A stretch of 63,455 bases of DNA, from NCBI GenBank assembly GCA_015233015.1, contig JADFYO010000016.1, positions 1-63,455 of the forward strand. Direction: 5' to 3'. This document shows positions 26,945 to 36,505 of this stretch, piece by piece (the stretch's first letter is position 1; each line of letters begins with the position of its first letter). This stretch comes from Nitrospirota bacterium (GTDB taxonomy: Bacteria > Nitrospirota > Thermodesulfovibrionia > Thermodesulfovibrionales > Magnetobacteriaceae). The notes below the pieces were generated by a model. That model made no database searches, was not told where the DNA came from, and worked only from the letters and a program-made list of their open reading frames with translations. A program made the translations under genes and the position numbers.

Positions 26945-27912
26945 AGGGCCGCCGACATCACCTGATTATTCTTTCTGAGTATAGCATCGATAAGCATCTC
27001 CTCGAGCAGCTCCAGAAACGACATACCCGCACCCTCCGCTATCTTTGGCAGTAGCGACGTCTCTGTCATCCCGGGCACCGTATTCACCTCGAGGACATAA
27101 ACATCGCCGTCCTCAGAGAGTATAGTATCCACCCTCGCAGCACCCTTGCAACCCAGACAGTCATATGCCTTGACGGACATCTCCCCGATTTTATCGTATA
27201 TCCCGGGGTTGACATCGGGCGGCAGTATGTAGTTTGTCATACCGCTGGTATATTTGGACTTGTAATCGTAAAACTCGCCTGACGGCCTGATCTCAACTCC
27301 ACCCAGCACTTTGCCGTTTACTATGCCTATCTGAATTTCCTTTCCCTTTATGAATTTCTCCACTATTGCCTTATTGCCATAGCTAAAGGCCTCCCTCAAT
27401 GCCCTGGCATAGTCGAGATCGCTTTTCACTATGCTGATGCCCACGCTTGAGCCTTCCTGGGCCGGCTTTATTATCCACGGAAAGGCAATGGCCGGCCTGT
27501 TTTGACGGCACATCGCGGCTACGCTGACTTCTGAGCCGTTAAACTCAATTGTTTCAAATGGCGGCACGCTGAGCCCTGCCCTGCCGAATAAGTACTTACA
27601 CATCACCTTATCCATAGCAAGCGCCGAGGCAAGCACCCCTGAACCAGTATAAGCCATCCCCATCACTTCAAGCATTCCCTGAACAGAGCCATTTTCTCCC
27701 CAGCCGCCGTGCAGTGCCGTCAGCACTACATCCGGCTCCAGCGACATGAGTTTTACCGCAACCTCCAAATCCGCATCTATGAGCCACACATTATACCCGC
27801 CGTCTTTCAGGGCGTTAAACACTGCCATGCCGCTCTTTAACGATATCTCCCTCTCCGACGATAACCCTCCGGCCAATACCGCAATCTTTTTTTCGCTTAA
27901 CTCTTCTTTCAT
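26941..27912 (-). CDS. ddl: D-alanine--D-alanine ligase
   Basis: A 323-residue ATP-grasp enzyme that makes D-Ala-D-Ala for the peptidoglycan stem. Visible: VLAGGLSSEREISLKSG at the start, TALHGGWGENGSVQG, the ATP-grasp IIKPAQEGSSVGI, and EVNTVPGMTETSLLP close to the end. It overlaps murB and ftsQ by four bases each (ATGA). Confidence 0.96.
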   Translation of the reverse strand: MKEELSEKKIAVLAGGLSSEREISLKSGMAVFNALKDGGYNVWLIDADLEVAVKLMSLEPDVVLTALHGGWGENGSVQGMLEVMGMAYTGSGVLASALAMDKVMCKYLFGRAGLSVPPFETIEFNGSEVSVAAMCRQNRPAIAFPWIIKPAQEGSSVGISIVKSDLDYARALREAFSYGNKAIVEKFIKGKEIQIGIVNGKVLGGVEIRPSGEFYDYKSKYTSGMTNYILPPDVNPGIYDKIGEMSVKAYDCLGCKGAARVDTILSEDGDVYVLEVNTVPGMTETSLLPKIAEGAGMSFLELLEEMLIDAILRKNNQVMSAAL

Positions 27913-28856
27913 ATCATATCCCCGATTATTCTGATTTCAGGAGCCAGACTGACATCGAACTTGGCCTTTACCATCGCCTTTACCCTGTCCATAAGGGAAA
28001 GGTAGTCTGAGGCCGTACCCCCTCCACGATTTATGAAAAAATTCGCGTGCACCATGCTTACTTCGATCCCGCCGCAAACTAGTCCCTTACACCCGGCGTG
28101 CTCTATCAACTCCCCCGCATATCCATTGGGCGGGTTTTTAAACACACACCCCGCCGAGTGAAAGGAATGCGGCTGGGTCTGTCTCTTTTTCGTCAAACAT
28201 TCATAGGCGCGCGCCGCTATAGCGGCAGGGTCGCCTAACGGCAGCCTCAAATCGATACTCACAATAACTGAATCTTCGGGAATGCAGGAACGCCTGTATG
28301 TAAAGTTTAAACCGTCGTCAATGTGGCCATCCCCTTTTTTCAGAACTTTAACCTTGCCGTCCATGCTTACAATCGTTACCGCGGCAACGACATCTTTTAT
28401 CTCTGCGCCAAAAGACCCGGCGTTTCCAAATACCGCGCCTCCCAGCGTCCCGGGAATTCCCGACAGGCACTCTACACCCTGTCCTGCCTCCTTCTGTGCG
28501 GCCAGGACAATTCGGGAAAGGGTTACCCCTGCGCCCGCACGTATAAATAAACCTCTGTCTGTCACCTGCGTCTCGATATTCCTGAAACCCTTAGAGCTGA
28601 CTACAACGCCGTCAAATCCCGCATCGCCAAATAGTACGTTGCTGCCTCCTCCCAACACCAAAAAGGGAACCGATTGTCTGTGCGCGCGCCGAATGAATTC
28701 AGTCAGCGAGGTCAGCCCCTCCGGCTTGAAAAACACCGCCGCCGGGCCGCCTATGCGCAGCGATGTGTGTTCGCTCATCGGCTCATTATATGAAACATGC
28801 CCTGACAGGTCAGACATCAGAGCTGACGTTATTGTGGTTGCCAGAGCGCTGCTCAT
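27909..28856 (-). CDS. murB: UDP-N-acetylenolpyruvoylglucosamine reductase
   Basis: About 315 residues from the ATG at 28856 (MSSALATTIT), which makes a four-base ATGA overlap with murC; an upstream ATG at 28901 would force a 49-base overlap and add an unlikely leader. FAD-binding motifs: LVLGGGSNVLFGD, SGIPGTLGGAVFGNAG. SAGCVFKNPPNGYAGELI and PEIRIIG follow. It reduces the enolpyruvyl group to give UDP-MurNAc. Confidence 0.95.
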   Translation of the reverse strand: MSSALATTITSALMSDLSGHVSYNEPMSEHTSLRIGGPAAVFFKPEGLTSLTEFIRRAHRQSVPFLVLGGGSNVLFGDAGFDGVVVSSKGFRNIETQVTDRGLFIRAGAGVTLSRIVLAAQKEAGQGVECLSGIPGTLGGAVFGNAGSFGAEIKDVVAAVTIVSMDGKVKVLKKGDGHIDDGLNFTYRRSCIPEDSVIVSIDLRLPLGDPAAIAARAYECLTKKRQTQPHSFHSAGCVFKNPPNGYAGELIEHAGCKGLVCGGIEVSMVHANFFINRGGGTASDYLSLMDRVKAMVKAKFDVSLAPEIRIIGDMI

Positions 28857-30226
28857 ATACCCGCACCCCGCATGCTTATGAGTCTCTCTCCCATTTTCCA
28901 TATATCTCCAGCCCCAAAAGTAACCAATATGTCGCCCTCCTGCAATGCCCCGTCTATCTTTGTTAAGGCATGTTCATGGCTGTCACAATAATCTGCATCC
29001 ACTCCGTTTTCCCTGAGCCTTGCACACAATACCTCCGACGATATGCCGGCTATCGGAGGCTCGCCGGCCGGGTATATGTCAAGCAGATAGAGCTTGCCAA
29101 CCCCGGAGAAAGACGACGCAAACTTGTCCATCAAATCGCGCGTCCTTGTGTATCTGTGCGGCTGGAACGCCACTATGAGCCTGTTAGGGATATGATTTTT
29201 TATCCCCCCTATGGTTGCCTCTATCTCCGTAGGATGATGACCGTAGTCGTCATAAACTCTTACACCGTCAAATTCACCCTTGAACTCCATTCTCCGCTTT
29301 ATGCCCGCAAACGACCCCAGAGAGGCGGCGGCACTGTCGATTTCCACACCAAGGGTCTCAGCGGCAGCAATAGCGGCAAGGGAATTTAACACGTTATGGC
29401 TTCCTGCGAGACGAATTTCGAACTTTCTTATGAACTGTCCTTCCTTATACAGGTCAAAACAGGAACGCATAAAGCCGTATTCGATATTCTTAGCTGTATA
29501 TAGAGCATCTGCGCCAAGTCCATACGTTATATATCTTCTGTTGACTTTCGGAAGAATTTCCCTTATGTTCGGGTCGTCGGTACATACAATGCCCACACCG
29601 TAAAAGGGCACCTTATTTAAGAAATCGACAAACGCGCCTTTAAGCCTTTCCATCGTTGAAAAGTAATCCATGTGCTCTCTGTCGATATTCGTGCAAACGG
29701 CAACCGTGGGATTGAGTTTGAGGAAAGAGCCGTCGCTTTCGTCAGCCTCGGCAACGAGGTAATCCCCCTTGCCCACCCTTGAATTACTGTTTGTTTCGTT
29801 TAACTTGCCGCCAAGCACAACCGTGGGATCATATCCGGCGTCAATTAAAACGGTAGCAATCAGAGACGAAGTAGTTGTCTTGCCGTGAGAACCGGCAACA
29901 AGGACGGTGTATTTAAGTCTGCCAAGCTCGGCAAGCATCTCCGCGCGTGGGATAACGGGAATGGCGCGCCGTTTGGCCTCTTCCACTTCCGGGTTACCCG
30001 AGTTTACAGCCGAGGTTACCACAACGACATGGGCATCGCCGATGTTTTCAGCCTTGTGGCCGATATTCACGGTTATACCGGAGGCCCTCAGCCTGTCCAC
30101 CGTAGCGGACTCTTTAAGATCAGAACCTTTGACTTCGTATCCGAGGTCTTTGAGCACCTGCGCAATGCCGCTCATTCCTATGCCGCCAATGCCTACGAAA
30201 TGAATTACTCTGTAACGGTTAAACAT
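28853..30226 (-). CDS. murC: UDP-N-acetylmuramate--L-alanine ligase
   Basis: A 457-residue Mur ligase. The N-terminal HFVGIGGIGMSGIA Rossmann motif, the ATP-binding VAGSHGKTTTSSL near residue 110, the carbamylated-lysine region and DDYGHHPTEIEAT are all typical. It adds L-Ala to UDP-MurNAc. Three bases separate it from the murG stop. Confidence 0.97.
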   Translation of the reverse strand: MFNRYRVIHFVGIGGIGMSGIAQVLKDLGYEVKGSDLKESATVDRLRASGITVNIGHKAENIGDAHVVVVTSAVNSGNPEVEEAKRRAIPVIPRAEMLAELGRLKYTVLVAGSHGKTTTSSLIATVLIDAGYDPTVVLGGKLNETNSNSRVGKGDYLVAEADESDGSFLKLNPTVAVCTNIDREHMDYFSTMERLKGAFVDFLNKVPFYGVGIVCTDDPNIREILPKVNRRYITYGLGADALYTAKNIEYGFMRSCFDLYKEGQFIRKFEIRLAGSHNVLNSLAAIAAAETLGVEIDSAAASLGSFAGIKRRMEFKGEFDGVRVYDDYGHHPTEIEATIGGIKNHIPNRLIVAFQPHRYTRTRDLMDKFASSFSGVGKLYLLDIYPAGEPPIAGISSEVLCARLRENGVDADYCDSHEHALTKIDGALQEGDILVTFGAGDIWKMGERLISMRGAGI

Positions 30227-30229
30227 AAT

Positions 30230-31417
30230 CTATTGAACTCCTGGTTTAGGCAAAGGTACCGGAGTTCCTTTGCGAAAAAAGATTTTTTTTTCCTTTATCA
30301 GCATAATCGATATATTGGCAACCTTCCTCGCGGCGTCCGGCTTGCCGAATGTCATACAATCACGGCTGAGCTTAGCCCTGAGGTTGTCATCGTTATAAAG
30401 GGTCTGAATATAATCGGCGAGGGACTTTCCGGTTAAGTCCTCCTCCTTAATCATCATGGCCGCGCCGCTTACGGCAAGCCTCGAGGCGTTTATCTCCTGA
30501 TGCGCAGAGGCCGCATACGGGTATGGTACCAGAACCGAAGGTATCCCGATGGCAGTTATCTCGGCAAGCGTAGTAGCCCCGGCCCTCGATATTATCATGT
30601 CACACGAGGCATATGCCTCAGGCATCTTATATATAAACGGCGCTACCGTGCCGCTCATACCGCGGCTTAAATACGCCGCCCTGACAAACTCGAAATCCTT
30701 CTCGCCGGTTTGATGCAGGAACTGTATCCTGTCTTTCAGCTCTGTAAGATGTTCAAGTGAATCTACCACTATCCTGTTCAGGGACGACGCCCCCATTGAC
30801 CCGCCAAAGATGAATATCGTAAAGCGTCCCTCTTTCAGGGAAAACATCTTCATCCCTTCAGCCTTATCGGCCTTGAGTATCTTCTCCCTTACAGGATTGC
30901 CCGTCAGGATGGTCTTGTTTTTCGGAAAATACGAAAGGGAATTCTCATAGGTTATGCACACTTTTTTAGCGAATTTTGCGAGAATTCTATTGGCCTGGCC
31001 CGGCACCGAGTTCTGCTCCTGCACTACTGTGGGAATGCCCAGAAGCACCGCCGCAAATACAGGAATGAACGAGGCATACCCACCCGTGCCTATTACAATA
31101 TTAGGTCTAAGTCCCCTGAGAAACGCGTATGCCTTAAAAAATGCCATAACAAACTTATACAGAGCGGCCACCTTCTTCTTAAACGAAACCCCCACGAAGC
31201 CGTCAGTTTTTAACAGCTTTACATAGTAATTCTCACTGGGCAATATCCTTGCCTCGATACCCTTTTCCGCTCCCATAAAGATGATTTCCACATCCTTTAA
31301 CTGCTTTACTATCTCCTCGGCAATCGCAATCCCGGGATACAGATGTCCACCCGTGCCTCCGCCGGCTATTACGACCGTTGCCTTTTTCCCTGACGTACCG
31401 TTTAAATCATTTCGCAT
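30230..31417 (-). CDS. murG: Undecaprenyl-PP-MurNAc-pentapeptide GlcNAc transferase
   Basis: About 395 residues from the ATG at 31417 (MRNDLNGTSG), with GGAAGG upstream; this overlaps ftsW by 11 bases. A longer frame to 31471 is open but would overlap ftsW by 65. Motifs: GGGTGGHLYPGIAIAEE, GTGGYASFIP, FGGSMGASSLN and ISRAGATTLAEITAIGIPS, which binds UDP-GlcNAc. A Lys/Pro-rich tail makes it longer than the usual ~360 residues. It forms lipid II on the inner face of the membrane. Confidence 0.95.
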   Translation of the reverse strand: MRNDLNGTSGKKATVVIAGGGTGGHLYPGIAIAEEIVKQLKDVEIIFMGAEKGIEARILPSENYYVKLLKTDGFVGVSFKKKVAALYKFVMAFFKAYAFLRGLRPNIVIGTGGYASFIPVFAAVLLGIPTVVQEQNSVPGQANRILAKFAKKVCITYENSLSYFPKNKTILTGNPVREKILKADKAEGMKMFSLKEGRFTIFIFGGSMGASSLNRIVVDSLEHLTELKDRIQFLHQTGEKDFEFVRAAYLSRGMSGTVAPFIYKMPEAYASCDMIISRAGATTLAEITAIGIPSVLVPYPYAASAHQEINASRLAVSGAAMMIKEEDLTGKSLADYIQTLYNDDNLRAKLSRDCMTFGKPDAARKVANISIMLIKEKKIFFRKGTPVPLPKPGVQ

Positions 31418-32624
31418 AGGTAAATATCCTTCCCTTTCTACGGGTATTTTTATAATCGGTATCTCCGGCAATTGCGGGGGTTTCCTGTCTGACGATTACC
31501 TCACCTTCGGAAAGGTTAAGAAGTATCCCTATCGCGGCAGCATTTAAGATCATAGACGACCCTCCATAACTTATAAATGGCAGCGGCAGTCCCTTTGTCG
31601 GAAGCAATCCCGATACTACCGCCATGTTTATCACCGCTTGTATCGATATCAGGAGCGTTATGCCCGCCGCAGCGTACATATAAAAACCTCCCTTTAGTCT
31701 GCTGACAATGTAGATACCTCTGATAAATACGGCCAAAAACAGAAACACCACCAGCGCGGCCCCGATAAGCCCCATCTCCTCGCCTACAATTGCAAAGATG
31801 AAGTCTGTCTTAGCCTCCGGCAGAAAAAATAGTTTCTGTGTACTTTTGCCTATTCCCACACCGTTAAGCCCGCCATTTCCCAGCGCCACAAACGACTGTA
31901 TAAGTTGAAATCCACTTTTTTTCTCGTCTGCCCACGGGTTTAAAAACACGAGAACGCGTTTTAATCTGTATGGCTCCATTATCAGTTTGGCTACCACAGG
32001 TATAAGGACAACGCCTAAAGATAATATATACTTAATCCTCACTCCCGCAAGAAACAGCATCGCAAATGTTATTATCCCGATTATCGCCGCCGAACCGAAA
32101 TCAGGCTGTAACAAGAGCATTCCCTGAAGTATCAGCATCAGCCCAATCGGCTTTGCAAAGGCCTTTACGCTGTCAGGTTTAAACGACGCTCCCGACAAGT
32201 ACTTTGCCATAAACAATACCATCGACAGTTTTACCAGCTCCGATGGCTGAAACGTTATGCCGGCCAGTCTTATCCACCTTCTCGCACCATTTACCGTAAT
32301 GCCAATACCGGGCATCTTGACCGCTATAAGAAGCACCGCCGAACAGATTAACAGCGGCAGCGCCGCCTTCTTTAGCGATTCGGCGTTCATTTTATATGTC
32401 ACCGCCAATAGGACAAACCCTAAAATTATCGACGCAAGGTGTTTTTTCAGATACCGCATATCGTTAAGAGACGCGGCCACAGTCTCAGTCCTTGACGGTG
32501 CCACCACGGAAGTAGCGCTATAGACCATGAACACACCGACGAAAAGGAGACACAAGACCGCCGCAAACAGTATTCTGTCGAACTGTCCCTTTTCCTGAGT
32601 TACCTGATTTGTGATCTCTTCCAC
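31407..32624 (-). CDS. ftsW: SEDS glycosyltransferase FtsW
   Basis: About 405 residues from the GTG at 32624 (preceded by AGGAG); an open frame to 32726 adds a Cys/Arg/Asn-rich leader that overlaps murD and is less likely. There are some ten membrane helices. SEDS features include MVYSATSV after helix 1, PSELVKLSMVLFMAKYL, FAIVGEEMGLIGA and LPFISYGGSSMI near the end. It polymerises lipid II at the septum with FtsI. The start choice is uncertain. Confidence 0.93.
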   Translation of the reverse strand: MEEITNQVTQEKGQFDRILFAAVLCLLFVGVFMVYSATSVVAPSRTETVAASLNDMRYLKKHLASIILGFVLLAVTYKMNAESLKKAALPLLICSAVLLIAVKMPGIGITVNGARRWIRLAGITFQPSELVKLSMVLFMAKYLSGASFKPDSVKAFAKPIGLMLILQGMLLLQPDFGSAAIIGIITFAMLFLAGVRIKYILSLGVVLIPVVAKLIMEPYRLKRVLVFLNPWADEKKSGFQLIQSFVALGNGGLNGVGIGKSTQKLFFLPEAKTDFIFAIVGEEMGLIGAALVVFLFLAVFIRGIYIVSRLKGGFYMYAAAGITLLISIQAVINMAVVSGLLPTKGLPLPFISYGGSSMILNAAAIGILLNLSEGEVIVRQETPAIAGDTDYKNTRRKGRIFTYAK

Positions 32625-32661
32625 TTTCTCCTGCTGTCCTGAATTATTCTGATTTTTGTTC

Positions 32662-34137
32662 TTACGATGCTGCGTTGCCTGCCGTCCTGCTGCCCGGCAG
32701 GCGCAGCACGGCCTCTTTGAATACAACGCCGCGTTCCTCGAAATCCTTAAACATATCGAAACTGGCGCAAGCCGGTGAAAGCAGCACTATATCCCCATAG
32801 CGCGCTATCTCCTGTGATTTGATGACAGCCGCATCCATTGACGAGGCCATGTGAACCTCTGTTATTCCGCTTACGGCATCCTTAATCTTCCCTGCCGCCT
32901 CGCCTATTAATACCACCGCCCTGACCTTTTCTTTTATTAAATCCTTCAACGGAGAGAAATCCCCGGCCTTGTCCCTGCCGCCGGCTATTAACACTACGGA
33001 CTCCTCAAACCCCTCGAGGGATTTCACCACAGACCATATGTTCGTTCCCTTTGAGTCGTTAAAATACTTCACCCCTTCAACCTCTTCCACAAATTCAAGC
33101 CTGTGCTCAAGCCCCTTGAATGTCTTCAGAGTGGTGTAGATATCCGAGACGGAACAACCGCTTACAAGCGCCATCAGGGACGCCGCCATTGCGTTTTCTA
33201 TATTGTGCAAACCCTTAATTTTGAAATTATTCGTATGAAACACCGGCATCTCATGTACGACAAGCTCGGGGCAAAGCACCTCAAGCTCAGGAATGTTAAA
33301 CGTAATTATGCCCTTGGAATAATATGCCCCCCTGACCTTGCTCTTCCGGCTGAAATAGAGAATTTCCGGCCCCATCGGTTTTACCTTCGCCGCGATTTTC
33401 GGTGTGAGCGGGTCGTCCGCATTCAGGACAAGGAAATTCATTTGGTCCTGGTTCTGAAATATCCTGCACTTTGCGTCCAGGTATTCGTCCATCGTATTGT
33501 GCCTGTCGAGATGGTCGGGGGTTACGTTTAATATCGCGGCCACCTTGGGCTTAAACTTCTCCGCCGATTCAAGCTGAAAACTCGACACCTCGGTAACAAT
33601 GTAGTCCGGGCTTACGAACTCCCGGGGACGTTCGAAATCCTTCACCAGCTTGCTTATCTCCTCGGTCAGGGCCTTGCCGATGTTGCCGCCGATAATCGCG
33701 TTAAATCTGCTGTGAAGCAATATTTCGTAAAGGAGTGTTGTAGTTGTCGATTTACCGTTTGTCCCGGTAATTGCCAGGAATCCGGCGGCTCCTGTTTTTC
33801 TCAACTCCTCGAGCACCTGATATGCCAGCTCCAGCTCTCCCACTATACGAATGCCTTTTTTTCTCGCCCTTTCAAATATCGGGATTGTCAGCGGCACACC
33901 AGGACTTGCCACTACGGTGTCTGCCGAGTCGATGATTTCCTCATTGTGCTTACCTAATTTAATTGTTACAGAGGGATCGAGCTGACTAATATACCGGGCC
34001 AGCTCATCATGGCCCTTCAAATCCATTACCGTCACGCTTGCCCCTAGTCTTACAAGAAGATTGGCTGCGCCTACGCCGCTCCTTGCCAGTCCCACTACCA
34101 CTACATGCTTGCCCTTATAATTTTTATACATTTCCAT
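32662..34137 (-). CDS. murD: UDP-N-acetylmuramoylalanine--D-glutamate ligase
   Basis: About 491 residues from the ATG at 34137 (MEMYKNYKGKH), which has GGTGG six bases upstream; the frame is open to 34281, but that extension lies inside the preceding carboxypeptidase gene. VVVVGLARSGVGAANLL gives the UDP-site Rossmann fold, ITGTNGKSTTTTLL the ATP loop, and YFNDSKGTN and VLLSPACASFDMFKDFEERG the C-terminal domain. It adds D-Glu to UDP-MurNAc-L-Ala. Confidence 0.95.
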   Translation of the reverse strand: MEMYKNYKGKHVVVVGLARSGVGAANLLVRLGASVTVMDLKGHDELARYISQLDPSVTIKLGKHNEEIIDSADTVVASPGVPLTIPIFERARKKGIRIVGELELAYQVLEELRKTGAAGFLAITGTNGKSTTTTLLYEILLHSRFNAIIGGNIGKALTEEISKLVKDFERPREFVSPDYIVTEVSSFQLESAEKFKPKVAAILNVTPDHLDRHNTMDEYLDAKCRIFQNQDQMNFLVLNADDPLTPKIAAKVKPMGPEILYFSRKSKVRGAYYSKGIITFNIPELEVLCPELVVHEMPVFHTNNFKIKGLHNIENAMAASLMALVSGCSVSDIYTTLKTFKGLEHRLEFVEEVEGVKYFNDSKGTNIWSVVKSLEGFEESVVLIAGGRDKAGDFSPLKDLIKEKVRAVVLIGEAAGKIKDAVSGITEVHMASSMDAAVIKSQEIARYGDIVLLSPACASFDMFKDFEERGVVFKEAVLRLPGSRTAGNAAS

Positions 34138-34147
34138 TGGCATCCAC

Positions 34148-35422
34148 CTATGATTTATTATTAATAAAGTTATCTGTCGAAACAATTGGATAGATATCGG
34201 AGATAGAACTCCCGTGTGCCGAGCAATTTCTTGACTTACCGCCTCTGCTGACAGTACGGCATGGGGCATTTCTATCGGCATGCCTGCATTTCCCCTGCTC
34301 TGCCCTTTGGGCTAATGCCCTCGATGCCTTCGATTTATTTTTTCCTTTTGATTTCTTTGTGGCCTTTTTGGCCATGTAATCCCTGTGGATATCGCCGCCG
34401 TCTGAAGCAGTGTCCGAAGACAGTGCCGCAACCGTCATCACACGGGATCTTCTGTCAGCCCTGTGTCTATTTGACCTGTGTCTTTTCCACTTGCCTGCGT
34501 GGGGCGTTCTGGATGCCGTTACCACTTTTTCATCGGCTATACTGCTGTAGTAGATGACAGGACTGGAGTGCGACTCCGATATGTTATAACCCTTGGACAG
34601 TACGAATTTCGCGTCCTTCCAAAGGTCTGACCTTCTGCCGTCGCCAAGCAGGGCTGCAACCAGCGTATTATCCCCCTTTTCAGCCGCAAACGCCAGACAG
34701 TTCCTCGCCGCGTTAGTGAAACCTGTCTTGCCGCCTATGAGGTCGCCGTCGCTCCACAGGAGCTTGTTCGTGTTTGACAAAACGAATGTCCTTCCTTCCA
34801 GAGACGCAACTACTTTCACCTTTGTGTTTATCGTCTCTCTTATAAGGCTATAGTCCAGAGATTTTTTCATTATCGTTGCCAAATCGTATGCCGTAATGTA
34901 CTGCCCTTCGCCGGGAAGCCCGTGGGGGTTTATAAATTTCGTATCCATTGCCCCGAGGTTCCTTGCCTTTGAATTCATCAGAGATACAAACTCTCTCTCA
35001 TCGCCTGAGACCGCCTCGGCAAACGCAAGGGCCGCCTGGTTTACTGATTTCATCAGAAGCAGGCTTAACAGGTCTTTTACATAAAATCTCTCGCCCTCAC
35101 GCAGGGCGACATGCGGAGAGTGCAGCTTTGCCGCATTTCCCGATACGGTCACTATGTCGTTTGGTTTCAAATAGTCAAGCACCACCATCGCGGTAATCAG
35201 CTTTGTCGTACTGGCAGGGGGTTGTTTGAAATTTGGGTTTTTCGCGTATAACACCTTATCTCCATCCATAATGACGGCAGACCTTGCGGCTATTTCTCTG
35301 CTTGACGGCTCAGTGGCCGCCACTGCAAACACATCCAGGCCCGATAATGCCACGCTTATTACTATCGATAAGAACACATACGGCCTTAACTTCGATAAAA
35401 AACGCCTTTCCATTTTTGTCAC
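34148..35422 (-). CDS. PBP5-like D-alanyl-D-alanine carboxypeptidase inside the dcw cluster
   Basis: A 424-residue S11 peptidase. A signal peptide (YVFLSIVISVALSGLDVFAVAA) is followed by the catalytic triad of motifs: STTK near residue 70, SVN near residue 130 and KTGFT near residue 230. It trims the terminal D-Ala from the stem peptide in the periplasm. From about residue 310 the usual PBP5 C-terminal domain and amphipathic anchor are replaced by a very basic, low-complexity tail (KRHRSNRHRADRRSR, KKATKKSKGKNKSK) ending in a neutral segment. The gene overlaps mraY by four bases and stops 11 bases before murD. A dacA gene at this dcw position is unusual. Confidence 0.88.
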   Translation of the reverse strand: MTKMERRFLSKLRPYVFLSIVISVALSGLDVFAVAATEPSSREIAARSAVIMDGDKVLYAKNPNFKQPPASTTKLITAMVVLDYLKPNDIVTVSGNAAKLHSPHVALREGERFYVKDLLSLLLMKSVNQAALAFAEAVSGDEREFVSLMNSKARNLGAMDTKFINPHGLPGEGQYITAYDLATIMKKSLDYSLIRETINTKVKVVASLEGRTFVLSNTNKLLWSDGDLIGGKTGFTNAARNCLAFAAEKGDNTLVAALLGDGRRSDLWKDAKFVLSKGYNISESHSSPVIYYSSIADEKVVTASRTPHAGKWKRHRSNRHRADRRSRVMTVAALSSDTASDGGDIHRDYMAKKATKKSKGKNKSKASRALAQRAEQGKCRHADRNAPCRTVSRGGKSRNCSAHGSSISDIYPIVSTDNFINNKS

Positions 35423-36501
35423 CTCAATTTAATAGTTGCCAAGCTTAGCAATGCCAGCATAATTCCAACAATCCAAAACCTTATTACAGTCTTAGGCTCC
35501 GGCCATCCCTTTAACTCAAAATGGTGATGTATGGGAGCCATCCTGAAAATCCTCTTACCTGTCAATTTATATGACGCTACCTGTAAAATAACTGACAGTG
35601 TCTCTACCACAAAAAGACCTCCTACTACTAGTAAAACTATCTCATGTCTGGTAATCGTTGCCAGTGTGCCAAGTGCCCCACCAAGCCCTAAAGAACCTAC
35701 ATCGCCCATGAAAACCTCTGCCGGATACGTATTGTACCATAAAAAACCAAGTGCCGCTCCCAGCATGGCACCGCAGAACACGGTTAACTCTCCGATGCCA
35801 GTTATGTATATTACTTGCAAATATTGTGCCAGACCAGCGTGCCCAGAGATATATACCAGCAAACCCGTTGCAAACACCGCTATTCCTACCAATCCGATAG
35901 CCAGCCCATCTATGCCGTCTGTCAGATTTACGGCGTTTGACGACCCTACCACTACCAGCGCCGTAAATGGTATATAGAAAACCCCAAAATCAAACAGCCA
36001 TTTCTTGAAAAACGGTATTATGAGCATTGTCCTGTATGGGTCTGATAAGTCACAATACTGAATCAGGCCGATAATCAGGGCCACTATTATTTGCAGGCCG
36101 AACTTGTACTTCGCCTTTAGTCCCTTAGGGTTGCGCTTTGAGACCTTCAGGTAGTCGTCTAAAAACCCTATCGCCCCGAAACAAAATGTTGACCCAAGCA
36201 TTATCAGGACATACTTATTCTCGAGATTTCCCCACAAGAGCACTGTAACAAGTATCGATACGATTATGAGAATGCCGCCCATTGTAGGCGTACCGGCCTT
36301 GGTTAGGTGGGTCTTGGGGCCGTCGTCTCTTATCTGCTGCGTCTTGCCTATGCGCTTAAGGAAGCGAATAGTCTCAGGGGCAAGGATAAATGTTATCGCC
36401 ATAGCGGTGATGACAGCAATGGCAGTGCGAAACGTGATGTATCTGAATACGTTCAGCGGCGAAAAGACATCTCTCAGACTGTATAAAAGATAGTATAACA
36501 T
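35419..36501 (-). CDS. mraY: Phospho-N-acetylmuramoyl-pentapeptide transferase
   Basis: A 360-residue integral membrane enzyme with about ten helices. KAGTPTMGGILI, GFLDDYLKVSKRN, NLTDGIDGLAIG and the HHHFELKGWPE motif near the end are diagnostic. It makes lipid I from UDP-MurNAc-pentapeptide and undecaprenyl phosphate. Five bases separate it from murF. Confidence 0.97.
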   Translation of the reverse strand: MLYYLLYSLRDVFSPLNVFRYITFRTAIAVITAMAITFILAPETIRFLKRIGKTQQIRDDGPKTHLTKAGTPTMGGILIIVSILVTVLLWGNLENKYVLIMLGSTFCFGAIGFLDDYLKVSKRNPKGLKAKYKFGLQIIVALIIGLIQYCDLSDPYRTMLIIPFFKKWLFDFGVFYIPFTALVVVGSSNAVNLTDGIDGLAIGLVGIAVFATGLLVYISGHAGLAQYLQVIYITGIGELTVFCGAMLGAALGFLWYNTYPAEVFMGDVGSLGLGGALGTLATITRHEIVLLVVGGLFVVETLSVILQVASYKLTGKRIFRMAPIHHHFELKGWPEPKTVIRFWIVGIMLALLSLATIKLR

Positions 36502-36505
36502 TATA

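Noticed and set aside
32625-32726. Longer FtsW N-terminus
   Set aside because: The extra Cys/Arg/Asn-rich residues overlap murD and do not resemble FtsW proteins.
34138-34281. Longer MurD N-terminus
   Set aside because: It would lie inside the carboxypeptidase gene; the ribosome-binding site and family alignment support a start at 34137.
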